DNA from: Karalla daura
Taxonomy: Eukaryota; Chordata; Actinopteri; Chaetodontiformes; Leiognathidae
DNA: 64,000 nucleotides
Reading direction: 5' to 3'
Assembly (NCBI GenBank): GCA_029224185.1
Contig: CM055196.1
Coordinates: 19,432,509 to 19,496,508 of the forward strand
Shown: positions 15,133 through 28,200 of the stretch, in pieces
Layout: each line of letters starts with the position of its first letter
Position numbering within the stretch: position 1 is the first letter of the stretch
Program-made: the position numbers and the translations under genes
The notes under the pieces: model-generated
The model's input: only the letters and a program-made list of their open reading frames with translations
Database searches by the model: none
What the model was told of the DNA's origin: nothing

Positions 15133-16552
15133 AATGACAGAGCAAAATAAAAAGCCATTTACAGACATTATTTTGGCCTGTGTGAAACAAGCATTAACCA
15201 TTTTCACTGTTTTTGCATTATTTTAGGAACCAAACAACTTATCACTTCATCCAGAAAACAATCGTCATATCAATCGACTACAAAAATAACTGTTTTGCTG
15301 TAGCCTTAGAAGACACAGTCCCTAGCACTGAGAGTTTCGTAAAAAGTCAAACATGGCTGATGACGTCTGAGTCTTACTGCAGAGTCACCACTGAATGACC
15401 TCAGCGGAGATAGATGGCTTGACTATAATTGCTCCCCCAGCCGAGTGACACTAACTACATCCAAAGACAATGGCGTGCAGTGTGTTTTTATATCACAATT
15501 AATCAAGTGACTTGGAAGACAAACATTACTGTCTGAAAATGCATTCTGAAAAGCGGTTATTGCGTGCTGTGGGCACAAATAACGAGGGGATTACAGTCTC
15601 TCTTCACAAAGGGATTACGCGATAAAAGCTTGAATTCAACAAAGTGGGTGTTTAGCAAATCTACATTATTTACAAATTCACAGTGTGAAACACTGTATGT
15701 ATTTCCATTTGTTAACATTCAACTCTATGGTCCAGAGCTATAAAAGACCTGGCCAGACGTTAAACCAGGGCAGTGAAGCAGTCTGGAGGGAAGTCTTTCA
15801 GGCGTCAGGTGAGCAACAACTGCGTGATATATGACGTGTTGATCGAATCCAAACATCCAGGAACAAAAACACTGATGTAACATCTTGTATTTATTGAGCC
15901 AGATTATCTCCCTGGAGCCTGAGGCAGGTCTGTGGAAGTTGATTTTTTTTTATTGTCCTAGGATGAATAGCGGGAAATGCTTTGTTCTGATGGGTGGAAA
16001 ACATGCTGTGACATCTCCTACTATGCTGACTGTGAGATGACCCCAGTAGGAATGAAAGAAGGAAATAAGTGGCGTAACTCTTGTATCAGCCTTTAAACAG
16101 AGGGAAAGGTGTTTTTTCTGGTTATGTGGGCTTGTCTGAAAGGAAGGTAATCCATCATAAACTGTGTAAAGAACTCACTTTTTACACTTGATGAATAGCT
16201 ATACAAGTCCAAGGTTGATATTCAGACTTGATCCCCACACACTTACTTACAACAATGTTATTTTAATGTCTAGCACAGTTTAATAGCAGAGTGTGGGCCT
16301 TTTGTGAAGGAGCTGTGTATCTGCAGGAGATATGTGGAGACACTGAACAATCCTAGCACTGTGACAACCATGTATTCTTCAGTGGGAAAGCTCCATTAAA
16401 ACGACCTCATTCTCCCATGCACAGAGCAACCTCTCCGAAACAACCCAGGCAGAATGACAAAAACAAACAAACAACCCTGTATGTATCCACTCTTAGAGGG
16501 CAAATAAACTCCAGCTAAAAGTCAGGGTTTGTTATTCAGGGCCACGCCATAC

Positions 16553-16681
16553 CTTCACAGTAGGCATTATCGTCTCGCAGTGGGCGGAAGCCATCTTTAC
16601 AAACACAGCAGTCTCCTGCCTCCAGGTTGACACAGTCGGAGTGCTCCACGCAACCGTGGCCTTCGGAGCAGAAGTCATGAC
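16553..16681 (-). CDS. nell2: nell2 coding exon 12: EGF-like module 1
   Basis: Acceptor tcgcag|gt and donor gaag|gtatgg, phase 1 to phase 1, 129 nt. It encodes HDFCSEGHGCVEHSDCVNLE then AGDCCVCKDGFRPLRDDNAYCE (396-437). FRxLRxDNAYCE is a NELL signature. The module has seven cysteines (399, 405, 411, 419, 420, 422, 436) where six are expected; C419 replaces a residue that is valine in mammals. The next exon should begin in phase 1 with the calcium-binding DIDEC of EGF module 2; I did not find it in 1-16552. Confidence 0.95.
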
Positions 16682-19600
16682 CTGCGAGAGGCGAGGGGAA
16701 GGAAAGGTTGAGACCCAGAGGAGAAGGAGAGCAGGGGAGTGATTGAGGCATGCAGGGCTGGTGGAAAGGTTACATCACTGTATCACAACCTTTTCTCTGA
16801 GCAGCTATACTGCAGCGTCTTCCCAAGGCACATTAGAAAGGAAAAATGACATTTTGTTTACTCTCCCTCTGATATATATACACGACTTCATGGTCTTTAA
16901 GGAAAACCTGACAATAATTCTCCCATATACTGGAGATATATTTGCACTACCAGTACAAATAGCGTGTATTACCTGCCCAAGCTTTTCCTACAAATCATAG
17001 CTCCCCGCTCCTATTGCTGTTTTTCACAGTGGATTGATTTAATTGACGCAGCCCATATTCTTGCTTCAGGAACTTAACTTAGGGAATAAACTCTTTTGTT
17101 CTTTTAGAAACTGTACCTGTACCCCATGTTGCCTGGATGATATTTTATGTATATCTGTTGCATGTATCTGTTTGTATTGATGTATCTGTGAATTGGTGTA
17201 ATGCTGCCTTATTAGTCAGGTCACTGATATGGCATATCAGTGTTGCAGCACAGGGTGATGTTTCTTCCTTACCTCTGCAGACTTTGCAGCACCTGTCACT
17301 CAGGGCGATCTGCTCCGACTCTGCACAGTTGAGCTCGGGACACGGTTCACTGGGGACCACTCGGTGCATCGTCCTGTCCTGTTTCAGGCACACACACACA
17401 TGTCTACATAAGATCCTTGTCCAGTCCAGTCCACTCCACTCCACCACCCCACCCCCACCCCCACCCCAACCCCCTCATTTGCAAAGGGCCTGAGTGTAAT
17501 TATGAAGGTAATTATTCATCTATTGTGTTTCCTCTCCCACGCTCTCTCCTCCTCCTCCCTGTGTGTTCATTACAAACCAATTACTCACTGGTCAATAGCA
17601 GTTTTCTCTCAAACTACTCCTGCAAGTTAAAAAAAAAAAAGGCGAAAGGCAAACCCTGTCTTCTTCTCTCCTCCGTTATCCTCAGTGATTTACATCATGA
17701 TTCATGATGCATCGGTATTATACAAACAGTGAATCAATCTTCCGGATTATCCCTGCATGTGTGTTTAGTCAGAGTGTAAAACCTGATTAGGGGGTTCCTT
17801 TTCCCAGCATGCCTTTGGCTCTCTAATGATCTCATCCGTGTCCATCCGACTGGTGCTAACCGAGTCAGAGGGGCTGAGTCATTAAGACGAGACACAGTTG
17901 GACAAAGACAAAGACAGTGGGCTTTATTTGTGTGTACTGGACAAATATTTAACTGGAGGGTAATATACAGGATGTCTCACTAGCTACATTTACATGGATA
18001 GTAATTATCTGATATGAAAAGCTTTCATTGCCAACATTTTCAATGTAAAAAAGGAGAAGTTGCAGTTGTGAGATGAGAGTGAAATTTGGGCATCGCTTAT
18101 GAATTAATTTAAATGTAATTTGAAAAAACTATATAATGAAGGCTCTGGACAGACACAAACCTGGGAATGAGGATATTTCTACGCAGGCAGATGAACAAAT
18201 ACGAATGCTTGTCTGAACGTGTTAGAAACCGCTGGAGAAAAAGCAACATTTGTGTTGCAAAAAAGCAAAAATAAAACCGGCAGCCACAATCTTCCTCGTA
18301 CTTTCCAGTATTTCCATATCCCTATTGATATGAATAATATGGAGCCCTGCAAGTATCTGCAATAACATTAGAAAAAGTCACTCGATTTGTCGTGACTGGC
18401 TTGTTTGGAAAAGAGCCACAAGAGAGGTCTGAATACTCTCTAAACATAGCAACAAAGCAATTAAGTTGCCAGGCAAGCAAGTGTTGATCACAGCTTTTGA
18501 TTGCATTATCACAACATCCTGTTTCGGAATTGAAAGTCTCTCAGTCGAAAATGTATTTTTTTGGAAATTTTTGGCTGAATAATGTTGGTGGACGAATTTT
18601 TGGTGCATCTATTCTTACTAGAAAATGTCGCCTCTCCACACTGTGGATAATGAATGATATGTAGATAATAAAATTTAGACCATGTATTTCATAAGTCATT
18701 AATCCCACTATACTCTCCAGTATAAAGGAATATGAACAAACTATTCTATATGGAACTGTATGTAAATGCTATCATCTGATTCATCATAAATAGTTTTGAA
18801 TATCTTGTTGCTGTCCACTTCCTCAAGTGCAGACCAAGTTTACCTGCACCAAACCCTGAAACAAACTTCCAAAAGCAACTTTCAAAACAAGTCGTACACT
18901 CTCGAGTACTTCTCGCCCCCCCACCACCCAAAACTTGCCCCTCGCCAACCTCCCCCCTTCGCCCTCCCCACTCCCTGCAGCCAGCAGGCAGATAGAAGAT
19001 CAGAGGCGTGACAAGCAGCTGTCAGGGGAAGCCTGCAGGAGTGTGCAGCAGTGGGCTGACTGACAGCACTCCCCGTCCCCATTTCTTTGATCTGCCTGGG
19101 ACTGCCACTCACTTCGCTGGGACTACAGATGGGCCAGGTGTGGGCATGCGAGCCAGACAGCTGTCTGGAGCTGCACATTCGAAAAGGAGCTCTGCAGAAT
19201 TCATGGGCGATGCCGGGCGATACAACGCAGTTTGGTGATTAAAAACTTCAAGTCACTTCTCTGTGATTGATTGGACCTGCCTGCCGTAATCTAATCAAGT
19301 GAATTAATCCCAAAAGTGAGCAACCCATCCATCTGGTACGCCCGGCAGACAAAAGCAAATATTGAGGAAATTAATATGATTTGGGCCCCAGTGGGGTATC
19401 TGGTGATTGGTGCTGAAGAATGGCTGTTTCAACCAGTGACTGACAGGTGCTCTGCTGTGGCCTCCAAATGTAATCTCAATCAGACAGATTTGGCCAATTT
19501 CGAGTTAGGGCACAAAGAGAACAGTGACGTCCAGCTCAAGTGAGAGTGAGTCCTGCATGTTGGCTCGCTCAGACTTGATTTACCCTCAGAGGCTGGGCCA

Positions 19601-22021
19601 AGATGGCTGTGGAATGAGTATTTAGTGAGCTGTCATGCACCACTACATGGAAAGTAATAGAGCCGAAGTGCCCGGTTACATGAGTTATTGTGACACAGCT
19701 TCCTGCAGACGACTGATAAAATCGTTTTGAATAAGTGCGTCCAAGTGTGTTTTTTGCTCTCTCTAAGGGTCTGAGGGTGTATGTGTGTGCGTGTTGACAA
19801 GACTTACCCTGCATTCAAAGAGCAAACACCTGCCAGAGGAGTCGCGCACAGCCTTCTGATCGCCCTCCACCAGCTCCCTTCCACCAAACAAGCAGACAGC
19901 TGCAGCAGATGCAGAAGCATCATCAGAACACGTAAAAACACGCTCTATCTATATCATAATCCACGCTATCAACAAATGTGGAGGCAAAACAAGAAATAAA
20001 CCTTGTGCGGCGTGAGTGAATCTGCACATTTCGCAGAGATTCTTCAGACTTTTATAACATGTCCCTTTAATCTGCTCTGTTTAATTAGCTGTCATAACTT
20101 TCATTATTTTAATTTCATGATCATTTGCTTTTTTATTAAACAATAAATCTCTCCTGTCCATAAATGTCAAATACGTCTACAAAATTTTACACAATTTTAC
20201 ACTTTATTCAATTCAGTTACAGAACAATAAGACACTTGTCGTGTTACCTCATTAGTGCCGTCATTTAAAGGGTAATGTCTCATAGTATTATTCCATATTT
20301 AACCCCAGTAAATTCTCAACATGGCCAACCAACACTGACCTCAGTGAACAGCAGCGTTATACATAAACTGTGTCGAGTCAAATCGAGCATGCCACACTCA
20401 ATAAAGCAATGCAACCGAGCGAACTGGGGAAATATTTAATCTACAGTGAAAAAACACTGTGGAGAACCCATTTCATATCATGAAAGGGGCGAGAGAGCTG
20501 TGAAAAGAAATCCAGCGAGCAGGACGTCCGTATTTGATGAGCGTCCGGGGTCAGGCTGATTCAGACTGATATGAGGAGAGAGAGATGATTGACACCACAG
20601 GTCAGGACCTATCACAAAGCGGTGTATCATGAAAGCAGAGGACTTCTGAAACAGCCATTTGACGTTCTTCTTGACAGATCATCAAATAAAATATATATAT
20701 AAAAAAAACAGACTCAGAACCCATCCCCACGAGGCCGCGTGCTGCCAGATAAGGCTTTAATTTGGAGAGCGAATCGTGTCTTTGTAGGGGGGGTGGGGGG
20801 GGTGGGGGGGGCTGCCGCTCTTGTCTCCATAGCAAAGCCGGAGCATGCGTAATTAGCTATGTGTTTGTCTACCTCGTCGAGATAAGTGAGCACAAGGGTG
20901 TTGACTTTAAGGGGATTACCTGCTATGTGTTTATATTCCAGTTAACGCGGCGGAAAGATTCTGAGCTTGTCGGGCGCTTTAAAGCCCCGTGTTGCAGCCC
21001 CGACCCGAGGGTCAGAGGAAACGATGCCGGTGCGAGCTGATTAGACGCGGCTTCACCCCCCACACACACACACACACACACCGATGAAGAGTTAAAACTG
21101 GCAGCACTGGCAGTGTGTGTGTGGGAGTGTGTGGTGAGAAAGTTCCCAAGTGAAGTCAGTTTGTGAGAAGATGCAGAGAGGAAAGCTAGCAGCAGAAATA
21201 AGATTTGTACACTGAGTCCTGTGCCGCTCACGTGGCCCGTAACCTTCTATAAATCACACTCCAGAACATCACTTATTAAAAACACTCTCAGCTAATGAAT
21301 TCCTCTGTTTAATGCACACGCCATAATTTATTCTATGCTCTGACGGGCAGCTCCGTCTGCTTTTTTAAAAAAAAAGGAAATACATCACATCTCTTTAAGT
21401 TTCATTTGGGTTAATATCAGAAGAATGGAGGGGTGAGAAAAGCTAATATCCTCTGAAATCCATTTTTATTAGGAGGGGAATTGAGAGAATATCAGATGCA
21501 GAGTGCTGTGGTGAGGAGGCTAATAAGAGTTCATTGCTCAGCTCAGACACAAAACAGAGTTTCTGTGTAGATACGTGATGAAACAGAATTATTTATCAAG
21601 CAGAGATGATGTTGGTGCTCGAAAGTTTAAGCTTAAAAAAACAGTTAGAAAAACGGACATTTAAGTGCATAATTTCAGGCACTTAATGTTTCTCTCTTCA
21701 CTTTTCTCCCAGTTTCAACATGTCTGACATTAACAGCAAGCACTTTTACATCACATGCAGCCCCCATCCCAGATTTACTGGCTGGTGTCGGCATGACTGG
21801 TGGCCATCTGCGTTTTGAAGCCAGCTAGTGAATAATTGATCTGCCCATGTATATGCAAAAGGTTGGACCCATCTCAGGAGGCGTGTTAGGAGGTAGCTAA
21901 GCAACACAGCAGAGCCCTGGTCAATTGTCAGCCAGCCCTTGTGGAGGTGTGATGTGCGCTCTAAATCTGGTGGTAAAGCTGGAGGTGGTGGTTGTTTTGC
22001 TGTGGAGGGTGTGTGTGTGTG

Positions 22022-22098
<77 letters not shown>

Positions 22099-24918
22099 TT
22101 GTGTCCGTGATTGTGCGGGAGGCCGTCGGGGTTAAGGGTGCTCCACTCACGCTGGCACTCCTTGCAGCAAGCACCCTTCACGTAGGCAGGCGCCGTGCCC
22201 GCCGGGCACTGAGGGGGAGGGCAGGAGATGGCCTCACACTGCACCGTGCCATTCTGGTGGAGAGAGGGAGAAAACACAGCGTGCTGTTTTAACGGGCCAG
22301 CTGATACCACTCTGATGAGCACCAATACTGCAGTGACAGCCGGGAAAACAAACCAATGCTGTATGAGTATGATAAAGACACATAAACTGCAGAACAGAGT
22401 GGATGAGAGGACTCATTCTGACATCGCAATCATTTCATAATCACATGTTTGAACTGTCTCTGTGTATTCTGTGCTGTGTATTAAGGGACACTGGGATATT
22501 GCCTGTGTGATAATTTAGACGTACAATATTGTTTGGGAGTGTTAGTGCTCTTTTTTCCATAGTTTATGTGTAAAGAGGCTTCTTTGATGGAGATAATTTT
22601 ATATTAAAAGATCCTAGGTCATTTGTGTTAATTCTTAACTTTTTACACTGCTTGTATGTTTTATCTACCTCTATCTATTGTGGTGGAGGATGCTTGAATT
22701 TCCCTGAAGGAATGAATAAAGTGCCTATCTTATCTTGAAGAAGATGCTGTTCCAGCAACAGCACGTTTTATTTAACGGCCAATATGTGAGGCGATACTGG
22801 TCGATCGGTGAAAAGCTGCTACCAAATTATATTTTACTTCTAACTCCTCTTGGATCTGGATTGTAATTATTTTGTCAAATGTCACACTGTTATGATAACT
22901 CTCACTGCTGAAAAGGATTCTTTGCTGCAGGTGAAAGTCAGCGAATGGAGCTCGATTTGAAATAAAACTTGTGAAGAGGTGAGAGCAAACAAATGTGCTG
23001 GTGGCAATATTCTCCTAATAAGATACCGCTCAAATCTGCCCCCAAAGCATGGAACGAGCACAAGGCATTCCCATCCAGCCGTTCGTGCCATTCGGCATCA
23101 TTAGCTGGAATACTTGTGCTCAGAACAGAATGAAAGTGACTGTATGAAGGTGAGAACGGTTTAATTTTCATCCAGATTTTTCCGTCCATCTACCGTACCT
23201 TTCAGACTTTATGTTGCACTAAAATATTAGTCACATCTGTCAAAAAATACATTGTGACGAGAAAGAAAAAATGCATCGGTCGCTTTTAATTTTCAAACAT
23301 TCTTTTGATTAGAATATAAAAACGAACTGCTTGATGCAAGAATGGAAACTGTAGCTTATATAAAGAGCACTAAATCTAAATGGCCGATCATCTCCCCATA
23401 GTTTGTTTACTTACCAGTAGCCATCCAAAACGGTGGCAGTCATGTTAGTCACATGACAGGAAGATACTGGTTGTCACGAGTGTAGGCCATAGATGGACAT
23501 GGAGTATCTTTTTGATCACATGACCAGCCATACTACTAAAAAGGCGAGGCTTGAAGTCTGGCAATTATGGGAAAGGTTCAAAGGTTGTTAAGAGCTGCCA
23601 AAAACCAAACCTATGTGATTCTGCGATGTAGAAACACTATCTGTTTGAAATTACACTGAGTGGCTATGGTCCAGTCCAGTCTCTTAAGCCTAATAATAAA
23701 ACGCAATTTAGTCAAGAAATATATTCAAACTGTTATCAACTCTCACAGCAGACTCCCTACATAAATCCTAATGGCGCAACATAGCTAATATTCTAATTTC
23801 TTTCATTTGGTCTCCCCTCCTTCAAAAGTCTGTGCTGTTAAGATCATCTGAAATTGTCAATGGTGCCAATTTGCATGTCAAAGTAGAAAATATTGAACCG
23901 TACTCGTGTGCCTGAGCGAGCCATTAAAAATGAATTGATTTCTTTTCTTTAGCATTTAAATTTCCCCATTATGAACGCTGCTGTGACAAGGCCTCCGCAA
24001 GGATCCTATTGCATGGCTTTTAAATAAGTTACACTTGAAGATTGAGGCAGAAATCAGGAAAATGATTACTCTTTAAACACCAGAGGCACAGAGTTGTCAA
24101 CACAACCTACAGTAGGTTCTCTCTCTGTAGCCTGTACATCAAATATGTTTCCAACGATATCTCCCCCTCTCCGGCGCCCGCAATTAACATTGCCTCCACG
24201 GATAAAAAGCTCTGTGACAGCAACATCTATGAAGCTGATCCACATAATTGATAACATCTTAATGCATGACCTTTCGCATTTTAAAGGTCACAGCTAATTG
24301 CCACACATAAGGTAAGGAACATATCCCATTTAATTCCTTAATCGTAGCCCAGGAATGGCAACACACCGTTCCTGGCGAATGGAGCGTTCTCATTGGATGA
24401 GTGGGCAGAACAAATCCCTGATGATAATTATCATCTGTCAAGAGCAATTAGGTGCGGTGCGTGGAGAGATATGTGATTTCCCACCCCACCCCTCCCTTTT
24501 TTTTCCCTTATTTTTGCATGTGGGGTAGTGGTGCGCGAAGGTGTCTGATTGGCCAGTTGGAGTTGTTCAGCAGCAGTAGATGAGCTTCATCTTCCAAAAG
24601 CTGAGCAGACTGACAGGGAGTGAAATCTGTTTGCTGATGTGGTACAAGCCCCAGCTCTCCAAAATCGCTTCTAATTCTCTTTTTGGCAATTATTCACACT
24701 TTACGCAGCACAAAGTAGACCCTTGAGAGGAGTGAGCATCACTAAGCACTGTTTGTTGATGTGTCTAATCCTGATTGTGGAGCTTTTCAATACTGTATCT
24801 TTTCTGAAGAAGGTGGAGGGGGGGTAACTGGGGCAACCCATCCTTTATATGAGAAATAATGAGAATACAAGCTGTCGACAAGGGTGCCCCTGCTCTCTGC
24901 ACCTCCACCCAGTATCAA

Positions 24919-24956
<38 letters not shown>

Positions 24957-25141
24957 TTGATGAACCATGAAGCAAAACAACAGGCAAGATTTGCAGAGGG
25001 AACAATGATCATGTCAATGAACACACATGCGCACGCACACACGCGCACACACACACACACACACACACACAGAGGGACACATGAAATACACAAACACAAA
25101 ACATCAGACATGATGAAAAATGCATGCTTTGGTTTCCTTAG

Positions 25142-25234
<93 letters not shown>

Positions 25235-28200
25235 CAAACACACACACATACACACACACATACACACACACACATCCAGAGTGTGCATATATGCATACAC
25301 AAACGTAGCCACGTCTTCCCATTTAGAGGACCATATATCTTGAGATCTTATTACACACACTTGCAAGTAAACATGCGCGCATTAAAGCAACCACATACAC
25401 GCAAACAGCAATTCCAGAGTCAGTACACGCACACACAAGCACTCTCACACATACAAACACACACTTGATTAAAATTGAATGCCCTTCATTACTCGAACAT
25501 GCACACACCCATGCACCAAGAGCATACAGGCACACACACACACACACATATACACACGCAGTCTGGTGCGTGGAGCCCCACCGAGCATGTGCAGTTCCTA
25601 CAGCCATCTGTCCAGCCCTCGTCCTCCCTGTAGACGACCCCCTTGACGCTGCAGGTTCTCTCACAATAGCAGCCATCCAGCCCATTCATCTTCTCCTCCG
25701 CCCTGGACAGCTGCTCGCACCAACACCACCATCCACCGCCGCCCCCAAGAAAAAAAACAAAAGGCAAGACGGAGAGAAGATGAGAGTAGTCAGCCTCGCT
25801 TGCGCATCTATATTCCTGTGTAGAAATACATGCTTCAAATGCAAAGCAACAGCAGCACAAAAGTAATTCATTAGATGTAATTAACCCCTGTTTAAGCACC
25901 GTCTCTGGATCACAACAGAGATGATGTGAACAATAGCCACTGTCTAACGTTTATACGTCACAGAGCGCCTGTTGCAGTGAGGGGAAAAACAGCATATCAA
26001 CATGTGAATATGCCAGCATAATTTTGAGGTGTTAGGATTCATTTTAACGACTAACTCCTGCCTTGACATTGTGAAGATATTAAGTAGCATTACCTTGCTG
26101 GAGGTTTTAGCGAGAATGTCCTGCAGCTCCATGATTTTCTGCACAAGTCCATGGAAATCATTGCAGGTGGGGCATGCTGGGAGACAATACATAGAGCACT
26201 AATTTAGTACATGAAAGGTCATGGTAATTGCCATCTAAGATAACTTCAGTGACAGACAGAAATAAGTAAGGGCATAAATTGTTAAAGAAATGTCACAATC
26301 CATGTTTCAGGATTAATTTGAATATGATTTAAAACTCAATTACAACATAAATGGTGACAGTCCACACCATCATTTCATTCACTAGCTGGTTTATGTAGAC
26401 CATTCACTTTGACTGTCGGTAAGCAGCGACTGCTGGCAACTTTTAGACGGAAACTTTTAAAACTTTTAAAAGGAAAAAACAGTGTGAAATTCATTTCAAA
26501 CCATGAGTCATTTCAAACCAGGAGCAATATGAGTTGAAAAAAAAACAGTGCAACAGCACTAATTTCTGTTCATTTCTGCCACAGATCACAATTAAGTGAG
26601 ATTTGATTGTTTTCTACACAAGCCCATTACACTTAGTAACATTTAATTAGAATACACACATTCATCACGAACTGGTTGTTTATTATCATATACATTAGTG
26701 GTGCATTAGCTCTACATTTGTCATTACAAAGCACTTACAAATGGTTTATTCTGCCTATAACTAGCTTTTCCCATCAGTGGGCTTCTAATTACAGGCTATT
26801 GATAACACATTAGGAGGTCGCTGAATTATGATTTTAGCGCTTGTACTTATCATAACAATCAAAAAACAATCAAAACATCTTTTTTAATAACTTATGAAGC
26901 TAAATAAACTGCTGCACCCCAATAAATTCAACTTTGCATAACTTGTGTCGTGCAAAAAGCAAATCAAGTGCCACACAAAATGTTCCAACAAATTCAACAC
27001 ACAGCCGGAAGGAAACTTTACTTACTTCTGTTCAAATCTGGACACTGTGAGATGTATCCCTGCGGCATCACCAGGATCTCCACGTCCTGCATCACCCCCT
27101 GCACACACACACACACACACACCAAAAGTTTGCAATCAAAGGCAAAAACACCTTGCAGGAGGCAGGCTGGCAATAAAAGGGAGATGGAGCATGTTAATGT
27201 GTAGTAAGTGGATAAGGACCCAGAGGGGCCGTGGTGTCTAAGTGTGCTTACGGTACATTTTCCACATGAGATAACGTGGAACCGGAGCGCACGCAGGACA
27301 TGCAAACACAAACCCGACAACCCAGTTTACGAGGGCTCTGCTAACTGCCTCCAACATAAACCGGAGCATCAGCAGAGCGGGGCGCAAATGCGTTTGTCAG
27401 GTGGCAGAGTTGGAGACAGAGAAGTTGGTTTGTGAGATAATATGTCACATAACGAACGCTACCAGGAAATGGAGCAAAACAGAGATGTACATGTTTAGTT
27501 CCAATGTGTTCTTGGGAGTATTAACAGGAGATACTAAGCAGATAAGCAGACCCCTTCTTTCATGCTGAGGCCGAACCCAAAGCACACTCTCACAAACACG
27601 TATGCGCATACTCGCACACGGATACCCTGTCGCCATGGCAACCTGGCCCATTTAATTCCTTGAGTGCATGTGTTTCCCTTACAGAAGTGGAGGGGTTCAA
27701 CTTAGGAGAAATTGTTTTTTAAATTGTCTTGCCACTTCAATTTACCAGCCATAAATTTAAAATCCTGCGGAAATGATTTGCCGATTTTTCACGCCGACGC
27801 ACTGAAATGCAAGCAGATTGGATTCATGTCCGTCAAACTTGCACTGAAACCATAAAACTATGCATTTGTCTGCAAGCGACGCATGCATTTTTCATCAAGC
27901 GTCTGTGCCAAACAGTGTTTGGAGAGTTAAAGTTGTGGTGAAAACTACATTTAGAGCTTCTTTATCTACCGTAATGTGACACCCCAAATCTGTGGCTGCA
28001 GTTTAGTTCCATAAGGGGTTTAAAAATCAAATCCTTCACATTTGATCGGCTCACTTAAAAGTGGTTTAGTGACTACAGCGTGGCACAGAGCTGCACTGTG
28101 ACTGGTAGTTGTCAATTATCTAACAAACTAATAGAAAGAGTTTTTGCCAACTGATTTGCAAAATCCCACCCTGCAATATTCTCTGATCCACTGCTGATAC

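Larger units (their letters stand above)
17379..19807 (-). other. nell2 intron 10
   Basis: 2.4 kb. It holds the C-rich tract at 17441-17475 (G-rich on the transcript), a second C-rich stretch near 18908-18975 and a 16-bp palindrome at 19153-19168. No coding segment is supported. Confidence 0.85.
19900..22150 (-). other. nell2 intron 9
   Basis: 2.25 kb. It contains the G-run tract 20787-20811 (plus strand), a short (CA)n at 21060-21081 and the long (GT)n at 22009-22097 next to the exon 9 donor. No coding segment is supported. Confidence 0.85.
22254..25581 (-). other. nell2 intron 8
   Basis: 3.3 kb. It contains a LINE-tail-like fragment around 22640-22738, AT-rich unique DNA with a 16-bp palindrome at 24420-24435, and a dense (CA)n cluster at 24922-25558. 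Long open frames in the cluster (His-Thr or Cys-Val repeats) are artefacts of the dinucleotide repeat. Confidence 0.85.

Noticed and set aside
16536..16751. 71-codon minus-strand frame as a separate small gene
   Set aside because: It is the EGF exon of nell2 plus flanking intron.
24845..25366. Long open frames of Cys-Val or His-Thr repeats
   Set aside because: They are read from CA/TG microsatellites in nell2 intron 8 and have no other content.
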